Below, in pieces: positions 10,445-21,063 of a stretch of DNA of 64,000 nucleotides; position 1 is the first letter of the stretch, and each line of letters opens with the position of its first letter. A model generated the notes under the pieces. It worked only from the letters and a program-made list of their open reading frames with translations, was not told where the DNA came from and did not search any database. The position numbers and the translations under genes were made by a program. The DNA is from Taudactylus pleione (taxonomy: Eukaryota > Chordata > Amphibia > Anura > Myobatrachidae), in assembly GCA_031769625.1 (NCBI GenBank), contig JAUIMM010000040.1:12716501-12780500 (forward strand). The letters run 5' to 3'.

Positions 10445-11842
10445 CTAGGAGAGGATCTTCACATTAACTACTTGTGTCTGTACATAACCAAAGCATGAAA
10501 AATGCATAAGACATAAAAAAGGAAGGAAGGTTGTATTTGGAGGAACTAGGCAGACTAGACAGATCAGCCATTCATTTCTGACACCAAATGCTTGAAACAT
10601 ATTCCAAAGAGAAGTAATATCTGGAACACAAAAGTGACATTCTATGTGGAATATATCTGCTCACAGCCAGTGTGGTGTCGGTATTCAGTTACTGTTGCTG
10701 GGGGACACAACTGCTGTGCTACGCACATTGATGAAACTATTTTTATGTTTATGGGGAACAGTATTTTATACACTATGAAATAAATATGCACTTAGTGCTG
10801 CGCTAGGACAAAGCAGGAGGCAAAACAAGTATGGATGAACAAATGAGTCCCTGCGCAAACACCTGCATCAAACTGTTATTTGGCATGTTTCCTAGAACCT
10901 GGGAAATACTTTATATGCTCTTATAGAGAGCAGAGTTATAGCTGTAAAATGTTTTCATTACAGCAGTATCTCTTTGTGATCCCTTCATGTCCACAGTGCA
11001 TGCATCCTAAGTCTGGGCATGGTTTTGTTCTTTGGCAAATATATGACTAAACATTACAGTGTGTTTAGCAATATTTCTCTGAAAGCTGAGACATTTGAGT
11101 TAAATTGACTGAACAGTGTCAGTTACACACCATGAGAAATGACCGGTGTACAGTACATGTAGTACTTACAGCGTTTGTCACTTGAGTTTTGCAAATGAAA
11201 AGTTGTCTGATTAATCCTTTCAACTCACTGGTGCAGCTTTGAGGTTTCCTTGTATTAATATGGTACCAGAGAGCACCATACCCAACAGTTTACACAATTT
11301 TAAATATAATAGTGCCAGAGTAGTAATTATTCTTGATTACTGATTACAATACAGTAAAGTTGATTAAATATTTCAATATATCCTGATGCAAACGCTGTGC
11401 CACCGTGAGAGGACACAGTGGCACAGAGCTTAGCTTTGTTGGCTCAAACCTGGGTTCCTCCCGCAATCCAAAAATATTTTTATTTTTAATTTCTTCATAA
11501 TAAATTGGGAGCTAGTGTGTTTGTGTATGTGTGTAAGCGCTGTATAAAAAACAATAATAATTATTGGGTCTTTATATGCACTGTTGTTGAGAAAAAAAAA
11601 CAAAAAGGATATATAATCATCTGTATTTTTTACAAGAGAAAGTAAGAAGAATGTTAAATTATAGTTGTAATAACAATGCGTATTTATGAAACATGCCACT
11701 GTGCATAAAGAATACATCTATTATTATTATTATAAGATTATTATCTATTATTATTATTGCTCTTTGAAATCCATCGGCCAAAGCCACCGAGGAATATTAT
11801 AGTAAATCTATCCCTAGATATCTTTAATTTCCTTTCACATAC
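10445..11842 (-). other. ASB15 intron, no recognisable feature
   Basis: AT-rich sequence with short TATTATTATTAT runs near 11715-11760. I see no exon, no clear transposon and no RNA gene. Confidence 0.6.
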
Positions 11843-12088
11843 CTTTGTGTATTAATTGTTCCAATACCTCACAGTGACCAAATTCAGCAGCAACTCCCAA
11901 TGGCGTCACCCCAAAACCATCTTTGAGGCTGACATTTCCGCCATTTTTCAAAAGTAAAGAAATAATAGCATTGGATCCCTGTTTTGCAGCTTCGTGCATT
12001 GCCGACCACCGCTTCACACAGGGCTGGTTAATGGTGCAGTTGTAACTGATTAGAGTAGTCACCATATCATAACTGCCAATCCTAACAG
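11843..12088 (-). CDS. ASB15: ASB15 exon 5 of those seen (ankyrin repeats)
   Basis: 246 bp on the minus strand, after a TATGTTTCAG acceptor, ending at a GTATGTG donor. It encodes [52 protein letters not shown] and [18 protein letters not shown]. The [11 protein letters not shown] and [13 protein letters not shown] blocks are near-identical to human ASB15, the strongest single identification in this gene. Two complete ankyrin repeats are present. It starts with two bases of a split alanine codon (G|CT) and ends with one base of a split glycine codon (G|GT); both join correctly. Confidence 0.97.
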
Positions 12089-12184
12089 CTGAAACATAAG
12101 ATAAATTAAGAAGCATAGTGCAATTCAATATGTTTGAAGCATGATATTTTGAAAAAAAGTAAAAAATATGCAAAGATTAAAAAA

Positions 12185-12510
12185 ATTTGATCCCCTAAAA
12201 AATAGAGACGTGTGGTTTGGTTCTCCAGAAATCCGAATCCACACACATTTCGTGAATATGGATTAATGAGTCGAGGTTCTGATCTTTTCGCGGTTCGGAA
12301 TTCAGATTTTAAATCCGAATTTTGGGTTTTGGATTGCACAAATTACATTATTCTGGCTGTTTTTAAAAACTTTTAATACATTTTTTTTCTTTTTAAAAAC
12401 CCAGACCAAAAACTAAAACCAAAACACTTGAGAGTGGTTTTGCAAAACCAAAACACGAAGATAGACCCAGACCCAAAACCAAAACACGGGGGTCACCGCA
12501 CATATCTAAA
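12185..12510. repeat. AACCAAAAC-rich interspersed repeat, copy 2
   Basis: Shares AAACCAAAACACGAAGA and AGACCCAGACCCAAAACC words with 2880-3050 and, inverted, with 40705-41085. The left part carries AATCCGAAT / ATTCGGATT-like inverted words. Ends not determined. Confidence 0.65.
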
Positions 12511-12714
12511 GGGGGCGGGGCAGGGAGATGGACAGAGGTTAATCAGCAAATGCCAGGTAACTTTACTAGTATATATTATTTAATGCTGCACGGTGTTTCC
12601 AACAGCTGTACGATAGGGAGCTGCTGGGAGGTCGACACCTCCCAGCTCTCACTGGCTGTCTGATAGACACAGCATCACTTTTCCTCCAGCCTGTCCTGGA
12701 GCCAGTGCCAGTCC

Positions 12715-12832
12715 CAGCCAATCAGCTCCTAACTGTAATTTTTCAGCCTGTAAACTGACAGTTAGGAGCTGATTGGCTGGAACTTTTCTTTCTCCACTTT
12801 ATATCTCTCCAAGGCTTAGTGAATAGACCCCC
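12715..12832. mobile_element. palindromic MITE, family M2 copy 1 (diverged)
   Basis: AGCCAATCAGCTCCTAACTG and CAGTTAGGAGCTGATTGGCT are inverted around a short loop, and the right end reads CTTAGTGAATAGACCCC as in the intact copy at 13110-13286. The left end is eroded. Confidence 0.7.
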
Positions 12833-12844
12833 AAAAGTCTTACA

Positions 12845-13012
12845 GGTATATTTATTAAAGTGAGAGTTTTAATGGAGATGTTTCTCATAGCAAGCAATCA
12901 GATTCTACTTAACATTTAACTAGCACCTTCTAGAAGATAATAGCTAGAATCTGATTGGTTGCTATGGGCAACATCTCCACTTCTAAAAACTCTCACTTTA
13001 GTATATACACCC
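12845..13012. mobile_element. palindromic MITE, family M1 copy 2
   Basis: Starts GGTATATTTATTAAAGTGAG and ends CTCACTTTAGTATATACACC. The interior has CAATCAGATTCTACTTAAC and its inverse plus GGTTGCTATGGGCAAC, matching 3665-3827 and 35246-35417. Confidence 0.85.
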
Positions 13013-13109
13013 TAGTTAGTACATAGACCTCTGTGACGCATGCGAAAATATGACGCAATTTTTCAAACAGTAAATATATATTTTTTCACAGTTTTTTGTT
13101 TACAATTAT

Positions 13110-13286
13110 GGGGTCTATTTACAAAGCAGTATTAGGAGACAGAGTGAAAAGTGATAAGGTGCCAGCCAATCAGCTCCCAACTGTCATTTTTTAAACACAG
13201 CCTGTGAGATGGCAGTTAGGAGCTGATTGGCTGGCACCTTATCACTTTTCACTCTGTCTTTTAACACTGCTTAGTAAATAGACCCC
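13110..13286. mobile_element. palindromic MITE, family M2 copy 2 (intact)
   Basis: GGGGTCTATTTACAAAGCAG at the left is inverted as GCTTAGTAAATAGACCCC at the right. The arms include AAGTGATAAGGTGCCAGCCA and AGCTGATTGGCTGGCACC. Nearly the whole element is one hairpin. Related copies: 12715, 29140, about 54494 and 55184. The 29140 copy has TAA duplications, suggesting a PIF/Harbinger-like origin. Confidence 0.85.
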
Positions 13287-13315
13287 TAAGTTTTCAGAGT
13301 GATAATGATACTTAC

Positions 13316-13474
13316 CAATCAGAAGAGGAGACTCTCCTCTGCTATTCTTGGTGTTTGGCCACACCCCCTTTTCTAGAAGTGCTTTCACATTTTCGATCAG
13401 AGCAGATTTTGCAGCCAGAGTCAGTGGAGTTTCACCATCATTAGTCTTTTGTTCACACTGTGCTTTAGTTACAG
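13316..13474 (-). CDS. ASB15: ASB15 exon 4 of those seen (ankyrin repeat)
   Basis: 159 bp on the minus strand, acceptor AACTCATGCAG, donor GTAAGTATC. It encodes [20 protein letters not shown], then [18 protein letters not shown] and GESPLLI. The GETPLTLA and [12 protein letters not shown] blocks match human ASB15 closely. The first base pair CT completes an alanine codon begun by the G ending the exon at 19869-20000. Its 3' end lies only 30 bp from the M2 MITE at 13110-13286. Confidence 0.96.
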
Positions 13475-13761
13475 CTGCATGAGTTAAAGAGCATACATTA
13501 TTTGAACAAAAAGTTAACATTGTATTAAGGTTAAATAGCCATAAAACATAAACATATAAATAACAATAATTATAACTTGTTTGGCCACTTATTGATGGGT
13601 GCATTATCCCACTAAAAGTCACTGAAATGACAACTCATTTCAGCTTAGCAGGAACAGCACTTAACTTAAGATCAGTAGAAATGGGCATTAGAGGGAAGAA
13701 GGTGATCAAGGAGGCAGTTACTTCTTTCCATAAACTAGCCAATGAGAGACAGACGCATAAG

Positions 13762-14017
13762 GGGCCTGATTCAGAACTGGACGAAAGAGGCTGTGGATTT
13801 GAATTGAGACGTCCACTGGCGGCTTCGCAAATCCAAGCGACTGCCTACAAAGACACAGCATCGGTTGTAGCTCAGGTGATAATCTGCCCTCAGAGTAACC
13901 CTATGATCCTGCATAACAGCCGAGGGAACTGAAACACTGGACCCATTTTTACTGCGCATGTGCAGATTACCAATAAATGTTCAACTTCAACATCATGTTC
14001 ATCTCTGAATCAGGCCC
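13762..14017. mobile_element. GGGCC-family element
   Basis: Left end GGGCCTGATTCAGA, right end TCTGAATCAGGCCC, a perfect 14-bp inverted pair. 256 bp long and non-coding. No clean 3-bp duplication is visible (AAG / AAT). Confidence 0.75.
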
Positions 14018-14287
14018 AATGTGCTAGAAAGCTGTTCCAGATGTGGTGGGGGGAGGGTGTGTGTGTGTGTGTGGCATTTTGGGCATATGGAAAATGCCTA
14101 TTAATTAAACTTATTCCGTATACCATCTGGAAACAGACGTTTATGCATCAGTTTTTGAACTTTTAGGATTGGGGGAATTTAGCAACGTTTTTGCTTAGTA
14201 CAAAATAGATTGCAGCACCTATGAACTATGGGGACTGCGATATGTTGTCATTTAAAAGGCTCAGAAAGGTAAACTTTCCAGCAGCGA

Positions 14288-14843
14288 GCCACTGCCAGTC
14301 ACAGTGTAGCCACTGCCAGTCACAGTGTAGCCAGTGCAGTCACACTGTAGCCACTGCCAGTCACAGTGTAGCCACTGCCAGTCACAGTGTAGCCAGTGCA
14401 GTCATGGTGTAGCCACTGCCAGTCACAGTGTAGCCACTGCCAGTCACAGTGTAGCCAGTGCAGTCACAGTGTAGCCAGTGCAGTCACACTGTAGCCACTG
14501 CCAGTCACACTGTAGCCACTGCCAGTCACACTGTAGCCACTGCCAGTCACAGTGTAGCCACTGCCAGTCACAGTGTAGCCAGTGCAGTCACAGTGTAGCC
14601 ACTGCCAGTCACAGTGTAGCCAGTGCAGTCACACTGTAGCCACTGCCAGTCACAGTGTAGCCACTGCCAGTCACAGTGTAGCCAGTGCAGTCATGGTATA
14701 GCCACTGCCAGTCACAGTGTAGCTAGTGCAGTCACAGTGTAGCCACTGCCAGTCACAGTGTAGCCAGTGCAGTCACAGTGTAGCCACTGCAGTCACAGTG
14801 TAGCCAGTGCAGTCACAGTGTAGCCACTGCCAGTCACAGTGTA
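14288..14843. repeat. 20/21-bp minisatellite, about 27 units of two types
   Basis: Two unit types alternate irregularly: 21 bp GCCACTGCCAGTCACAGTGTA and 20 bp GCCAGTGCAGTCACAGTGTA. A few units carry CACACTGTA or CATGGT variants. Runs of the pattern long-long-short recur, suggesting a 62-bp higher-order unit. Units contain CACTG...CAGTG inverted words. Confidence 0.95.
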
Positions 14844-15289
14844 GGAGGAGGCAGTATACTGGGGGGTAAAATCCATCACTGGTTGGCTCACCCTTCTATC
14901 TCAGTACCTTTTTAGTCCAAACATTCAGAGCAAGCTTATTTATTTGTTCAATATGATATATTTAACATAGCAATTTCCCTTTCAGGAGTAAGAATAGACT
15001 GGTTTGCTATATTTTCTAGAGATGAAGCTCAAATTTTGGTAATGGTCTATAGGTAATTCATTTGACATAAAAAAAGATAAAAATGATTACTAAGGGATAG
15101 GCCCCAAATTTCACCTCTTGTCTGTAGACTCACCAATAACCCCTAATATATTATAAACAGGACAGTACTCACCTATAGAAGATAGTAAGATGGTTGATTC
15201 CCTCCTGTAAATTAGTCATATGCTCATGTGTCATATAAGTAATGAGGAAAATAAAGATTGCACTTTTTTCCATTACCAAAGTCCAGGTT

Positions 15290-15830
15290 GAATCACAGGG
15301 GAAGCAGTCGGGAAGTCGACGGACATAATCCCGACCGCCGGCTTCCCGACTGTCTAATCCCAGCAAGGGGTTAAATGACAGGAGTCAAAATCCCGACGTC
15401 TGTCATTAGACCTACGCCAGGAGCCCGACACCCGGTTTACTGATCAAAGGTAAGCTGGGCGCGGACAGCCGCAGTGGGGGGAAGGCTAGGTTTAGGGCTC
15501 CGGGGGGGGGGGACTTAGAGTTATGGAAACCCCCCCCAGGAGGTTAGGGTTAGGCTAGGGGAAGGGGGGGTTAGCGTTAGGTACCCCAGGGGGGGAGGTT
15601 AGGGATAGGCAGCCCCCGGGGGACTTAGATTTAGGCGGCGGGGAAGGGGGGGTTAGGTTTAGGCACATAGAGAGGGGATTAGGGTTAGGCACTTGGGGGG
15701 GGAGGTTAGGGTTAGGCACCCCTAAGGGAGGGTTAGGGGGTAGAATAGGGTTAGCAAATACTTACCTTGGACAATCAGGGTTTTTACCCCTGCCGGGCAG
15801 CCGCTGTCGGGATCATACTGCAACCGAATC
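15290..15830. mobile_element. element with GGTTAGGGTTAGG telomere-like core
   Basis: GTCGGGAAGTCGACGG and GGCTTCCCGAC at the left and CGCTGTCGGGATCAT at the right surround a G-rich core with at least eight GGTTAGGGTTAGG-like words and G-runs up to nine. A related, shorter copy is at about 45585-45790. It is a repeat, not a true telomere, because the telomere words are interrupted and degenerate. Confidence 0.55.
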
Positions 15831-15853
15831 AGAGCTTTTGTACATTAGACAAA

Positions 15854-16323
15854 GGGCCTGATTCAGAGATGGATGCAATTAGCAAAGCTGCTGAGTTTTT
15901 GGATGCAGCAGCGATGCTAACAGATGGTTATGCAGCAGGAGGAGTTTGTAGGAAAAAGACGCTTCCTGCCAGCATATGCGATCCAAGTGCTGCATCCAAA
16001 GAGAGCATCGGATCACCATTGCAACCATCAGCTTACTCAGAATGGACAATGGAACTGCTTAGGCGGGGTCAGGAAGTCTGCGTCAGGAGAGCCTGGCCCC
16101 AACACTTCCATAAAACAGGGTGACACACACCCATTTCTGGGAACGCAGGCCATCTCCACCCACTCCCCACCCCCAAACAGCAGGCTGCGGCTTTAGGGAA
16201 CTGTGAGAGATCTCGCAGTAGAAGAACGGTGATGCGCAGTACGGATCTTGCTCATGTGCCGATCTTCTAACATCGAAGATGTTCGCAAACCATCGGGTTT
16301 GCGTTAATCTCTGAATGAGGCCC
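15854..16323. mobile_element. GGGCC-family element, AAA duplication
   Basis: Begins GGGCCTGATTCAGAGATGG and ends ATCTCTGAATGAGGCCC. It is flanked by AAA at 15851-15853 and 16324-16326. 470 bp, with GATCTTCTAACATCGAAGAT-like internal palindromes shared with the copy at 8225-8646. Confidence 0.75.
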
Positions 16324-16410
16324 AAAATGATGTTGTGAACATGACCTTTTCACTATGCAAAAAAGGCCATAAAGTATGGAGCACTGAACATAACGTGCTA
16401 CCATCTAACC

Positions 16411-16703
16411 TGAGAACGGATTGTGCTTTTTTGTAATTCCAGATAGAAGTCAGAGAAAATTGGAATTTGTTTCCGCAATTCAACAACCGCATTAACATGT
16501 GCTTTGTGGGCTCCAGGCAGTGGTGATATTGCCAGAATTGTGTAAATCCTTTGTGAAACCTCTGGATTTTGCTTCTCCAGGGGAACACACCGAAAGTTAT
16601 AGCAGCAATACTCTGAGACGTGGTAGCCACAAAATACCCTGAGGTGTATAACACAGTAGGCAGCAAATGCCAAAGGTACAGCTGAGTACACAAAGTGTGG
16701 CAT
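16411..16703 (-). other. possible unassigned coding fragment
   Basis: A minus-strand frame starting MPHFVYSAVPLAFAA and ending LELQKSTIRSQ has a protein-like composition. It stops at a CAG|GTTAGA sequence resembling a splice donor, and TATAAATAG lies about 20 bp before the ATG. I do not recognise the family. It lies within an ASB15 intron on the same strand. It could be an exon, a fragment of a transposon protein, or chance. Confidence 0.25.
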
Positions 16704-16714
16704 TGTGGTAGAGT

Positions 16715-17245
16715 GTGTTGGCACTATTTATACAGCGCATAACATGCAATAAGGTACATGGATGTGTTGGTACTGTTTGTACAGCACGTAGCATGCAATA
16801 AGGAACACGGAAGTGATGGCACTGTTTAAACAGCGCGTAGAGTGTTATTAGAAACAAGTATGTGCTGGCACCATAGAAACAGCGCATAGTGTGCAATGAG
16901 AGAAACTGTGGCACTGATTCAGAGCCGGACACTCTTTCAGAGTGCTCGCTAAGCTGTGGGTGACCACCCACAGCTTTTGCGAGCGGCCAGGTGATGGTTG
17001 CGATTCCTTTGGGAACGCCTCCGTTTGGCAAGCCACCCCCCCCTGCCCGCTTCCAAAACGGGGCGAGCTGTCAATCACAGCCACCCCGTTTTGGTGCGAG
17101 ACCTGTAGCGACGGAGCGCCAGGCTCCGGCGTGCGAATGTGCAGTGTGGGACCATCGACCCGCCTGTGCGCTAGCGAGTGGGTCTGAATCAGGCCCTGTG
17201 TTTGAACTGTGTGAACAATGCGTAGCATGCAATAAAATAAATGGA
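16715..17245. repeat. 49-bp tandem repeat split by a transposon
   Basis: GTGTTGGCACTATTTATACA-type units start at 16715, 16764, 16813 and 16862. Another partial unit, TTTGAACTGTGTGAACAATG...GCATGCAATAA, resumes after the GGGCC element ending at 17196. The array was therefore in place before the transposon. Confidence 0.75.
16910..17196. mobile_element. GGGCC-family element inside the 49-bp array
   Basis: The right end TCTGAATCAGGCCC is canonical; the left end GGCACTGATTCAGAGCC is altered. TGT occurs on both sides (16907-16909, 17197-17199). The interior carries AGCTGTGGGTGACCACCCAC and GGGAACGCCTCCGTTTGG, also found in the copies at 23968 and 29961. Confidence 0.65.
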
Positions 17246-19868
17246 GCATATTGCAATAACCCTGGAGCTCAAAGCAGACAGCAAGTGTAGCAGAGTACAG
17301 ACACCCACACAGATGATAAATGCAAACAAGTAAAATTAGCACAACCAAATAATCTGGTGTGAAGTCTTAAACCCCAATTGAACTTCACCAGGTATGGACT
17401 TCACTCAGTGAGGGCTCAGGTTGCAGCTCAGTGTAGTTGGTTCCCATTGTGAAAGCAGCAGAGTACTTAGCTGATATTAGGACTCACACTGGAAATACAG
17501 CTATGAATGTGCACCTGATGAGGACACCGAACACCAGAGTTTAAGCAACAATGGCTGAAAACTATACTGGAAAGTATAGTTCTGGGGCAGGAGCACCTAT
17601 GTAGAACACAATAGATAATGGGGTAGTACACTGAGCAGGTTCTAATAGTGGCTGGCTGATGGGCGATTGAAGGTTAGTGGTAACACGTGATGGAGGTGTT
17701 ATGTTATCTCTAGGCAGAGGCTGAGCCCAGCTGGGTTCCATTAAGGATTTTATTTGGAAAGGCCAGCAATCAGTGAACTGCTGAGTGTTGGAGGCAGGCC
17801 AGTGGTATCCATCACTGCTGGTACTGACACCCATTTCATAGTGAAAAGATAGGTCATCCTCCACAATAGAGATTTTTATTCACACCATTTAGGAACCTCA
17901 TAGGGTCTTGACTCTCTACATGCTCCCCCATATGTGCGTCCAGTATTTGGGCATACTAAGTTCTTCAGTTTCTGAGGTGCTTATCACTTTTTCTTTTACT
18001 TTGCTGTGCATGGAGGTCAGCTGCCAAAGTGATAGTTTGGTCCTTCAGGTCACACACTTGCCATTTGACCCCCATCATCTGTACAATGTGCATTTCCTAG
18101 CACAACATGCAAACATTTCCATTAGTAGCATGTGCAGCACTTGTTCCATCTACTAAGTGGTAAGTTTGCTTCTACCTCATTAACACAACTTTACAAAGCC
18201 ATGATGTTTCCACTAAATAAACTGAAGCCTGCATGAGGCACTGACCTTACTGCAATATCTAGGCTTCTGGTCTGTTCATACTTCTCCAGACTTCATAAGA
18301 CTGAGAAAAGCTGTGGAGAGGGAAAACCCAGCAAGCTGCCAAAGAGATCTGGCAGAATGAGAACATCACTGCCAGATAGCATAGGTATGTACTTGTATTA
18401 TCTTATCATATAGAGGAAATTTTAGCAAGGCTTGGGACATATCTACCAAATAAAATTAGTATGGTTTATGCCTGTCTAGATGCTGTGCCTTCACAGGCAA
18501 TAGCTAAGGATCTCTTTATTTTATCTCATGTAGGGAAAGTAATGTACAGCAAAGACATTTTTTAAAATCCATATTGGAGAAGATCTCTCTCTCTATATCA
18601 ATCTCTCTCCCTGTCTTTTTGCATACACATATAATTATTTGTAATCAGGAGAATGAACCACATGAAATACATCAAGTACAAAACATAAAATAATTATAAA
18701 GATGTCGATTTTTTTTCCCAAGGACTATTCATGTTTCATATGTATTTATGAGAGAAATTAATATTCTGTTTAATGTAATTAATATTACATTTCTGTCATG
18801 TTCCAATGGAGAAATACAAAAGGGCTATAAAAATGTACAGATGTTGCTAGAGACTTCAAAGTAAATGGGTGTTTGGGGGTGCAAGAGAGAAAATGTTTAA
18901 AGGGTGATGTACTGGTTTCAGAAATCATTACTTTTTGTTAGTCATTAAACTACGTAGAAGCTGTCCACATTCTCGTCAAGCCTGGGCAGCAGTTACATGA
19001 AATGCAGATGAGATTTCTTTTTTTGTTTTATTTCAGTTTTTTGTTATCATTTTATACAATAAGTATTGTGACTTTCTTTGTCCTATTAAGCTCCATTTAA
19101 AAAAACATTCTGTATTTGTGTTCTTACATAAGTCACATGCAAAAACATTTGGTTGTTTAAAATGCTTCATTTAAAGCAAATAATTGATAAGTTTACAGTT
19201 AATAAATTTATGATTGTGGGTTCTATGTACAAATAATTGGAGAACTGCGACAATTATTATGTATTCATATTGCAGAGGTTATTTTAATTTTTAACTTCTC
19301 CTGTCATAGCTGACACTGACCATGCGCACAGTGTCAGCTTCCAGAACCGGTCGGAGGCTGTGATAGAGGGTTTGAAAGATCTCTCTCCTGCTCCTGGAGC
19401 CTCCATAGGCTTAAAGCAGTTTACATGATCAGATCGTAGTCCCCATTATGATGGGGACTGCAATCTGCAGTGCTAATTAGCACTTTGCCAGAGAATTGCA
19501 TTGTGCCATTAGAACATGGGAACAATACATAAAATAATGCAGAAACTGCAGTTTCTACATAATTTTATGTAAAAAAAACAGCTTGATACATAGGCCCTTG
19601 TATTTTGTAAGATAGTAAATCAGGGAGTAACTGTGTCAGATTTGGAACCAAATCTTAGTGGTGGTGGAACTTTGTAGAAATAGGGAGTATAAGAGATTAT
19701 TTTAGGTAAGTTTAATAATTTTTAGACAGACAAAGATGTTTTGTTTAGAATAACCTTTTTTACATCCATATATCATGTATGCTCAAATGAAACTTGTCAT
19801 GGCACTTATATTCTTGCATATTAATGAGCACATGCATTTGTGTTATTCTCTCGTTTAAGGAAACTTAC

Positions 19869-20000
19869 CATCAAGAATGATTTCTGTAATTTGCCGTACT
19901 GGTTGAACTACTGCTTCGTGTAAAGGAAACCATCCTTTCTCATCAGCTTCATCAAGGGCATATTTATAATGCATGTATTTCTGTAGTTCTGTAATTTCAC
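19869..20000 (-). CDS. ASB15: ASB15 exon 3 of those seen (first ankyrin repeat)
   Basis: 132 bp on the minus strand, between a CACTTTTTAG acceptor and a GTAAGTTT donor. It encodes [20 protein letters not shown] followed by [17 protein letters not shown] and TEIILD. The [18 protein letters not shown] block is diagnostic for ASB15 and starts the ankyrin array. It begins with two bases of a glycine codon from the exon at 20083 and ends with one base of an alanine codon. The upstream intron is only 82 bp, in contrast to the 21-kb intron before it. Confidence 0.96.
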
Positions 20001-20082
20001 CTAAAAAGTGCACATTGCACATCAATAACTACTATTTTAATACAATTTTAAAAGTGAACCAATTTAAGTAAAATATACTTAC

Positions 20083-20135
20083 CATGTTTTATGGCTGCTA
20101 CAATTTTCCTGTTTATGTCACTTGTTGGTACAAAC
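20083..20135 (-). CDS. ASB15: ASB15 exon 2 of those seen (53-bp mini-exon)
   Basis: A short minus-strand exon, acceptor TTTTTGTTAG, donor GTAAGTA. It encodes FVPTSDINRKIVAAIKHG, matching the FVPL...NRKLVEAIKQG segment of ASB15 just before the ankyrin repeats. The opening G completes an arginine codon started by the exon at 41151. It is too short for an ordinary frame scan; support comes from the protein match and three consistent splice phases. Confidence 0.93.
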
Positions 20136-20344
20136 CTAACAAAAATATTTCAATGTTATAATATTTGTTTTAGTATACTATCACTTACCTGGACATTTCA
20201 TGATAATTACTGATATACATAGCAGTCACCCACAATATTTCTTTGAACACATTGCATACACAATGAAAAATGCAACAGATGACCTTTTGTGTGAATGCTA
20301 CATATCCTTCTCTTGCAACATTCTGTTATCACTTCAATTTTAAT

Positions 20345-20656
20345 GGGGCGTTTCCATTAGACAACTTTTTGAACGATCCGACCAAAACCGATCTTTCAGA
20401 AAGTCGTCTAATGGATAGCCGGCAAGGACCAGCGATGCGCGTGCACGCTGGGTCCTTGCCAACGCCGTCTATCTGTGGAACATGTTCGTCAACCTGATGA
20501 TGATCGTCAGGTTCCACATGTCCACAGATAGGAGGTCCATCTTCTGCACTGAATGACATTCAGTGAACACCGTTCAGCGCAGGCACCGCACCTAGGCGAC
20601 CTGAAGGACTGAACACTAGTCGTTCAGTTTTTCAGGTCGCCTAATGGATAGGCCCC
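20345..20656. mobile_element. palindromic element with GGGGC ends
   Basis: Left GGGGCGTTTCCATTAGACAA; right GTCGCCTAATGGATAGGCCCC. The centre holds a long imperfect hairpin, TATCTGTGGAACATGTTCGT against its inverse TCCACATGTCCACAGATA. Non-coding. Confidence 0.6.
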
Positions 20657-20774
20657 TTCTAGGTGGCAGTCGTTTATCCTGTTTACAAGAATGGACTATT
20701 TTATTTTTTAGTCTTAAAATGGAAGTGACCAAATTTTAATTTCTTCCTAGAGCCTAAAATATATTTCACTTTAA

Positions 20775-21063
20775 GGGCCGGCTTCAATTAGGCTGGAAAC
20801 TTAACGAACATTAAATCTGTGTCTAATGCACGTTAACCCATAGCTTCTGGGATAAGTGCCTGGAGCTATTGGTTAATGCGTTCAGGTGGCCACAATAAGT
20901 GCAGAAAGCCCTACTTACTGCGGATTTCTGTTAGAGCATTAGTAGGGGGTGAACAGAAATCTGCGTTAAGTGCAGCCTACAGACTTGTTGCGGGCTGCAA
21001 TTGAATAGCCCCAAGAACGTCTTTAAGGCTAATTGATACTTCATAGCTAATTGAATCAGGCCC
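20775..21063. mobile_element. GGGCC-ended element, diverged
   Basis: Begins GGGCCGGCTTCAATTAGGC and ends AATTGAATCAGGCCC. Interior palindromes include CTTAACGAACATTAA-type words. No clean duplication. Confidence 0.5.

Larger units (their letters stand above)
13475..19868 (-). other. 6.4-kb ASB15 intron
   Basis: Contains the GGGCC elements at 13762-14017, 15854-16323 and 16910-17196, the 20/21-bp minisatellite (14288-14843), a G-rich telomere-like element (about 15290-15830) and a 49-bp tandem array. 17245-19868 is AT-rich and shows nothing I can assign beyond a short CT tract near 18585. Confidence 0.7.

Noticed and set aside
14288..14843. CRISPR-like array
   Set aside because: Units are contiguous 20/21-bp repeats without unique spacers, in animal DNA.
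15480..15740. True chromosome end
   Set aside because: GGTTAGGG words are degenerate, interrupted and embedded in a repeat with sequence on both sides.
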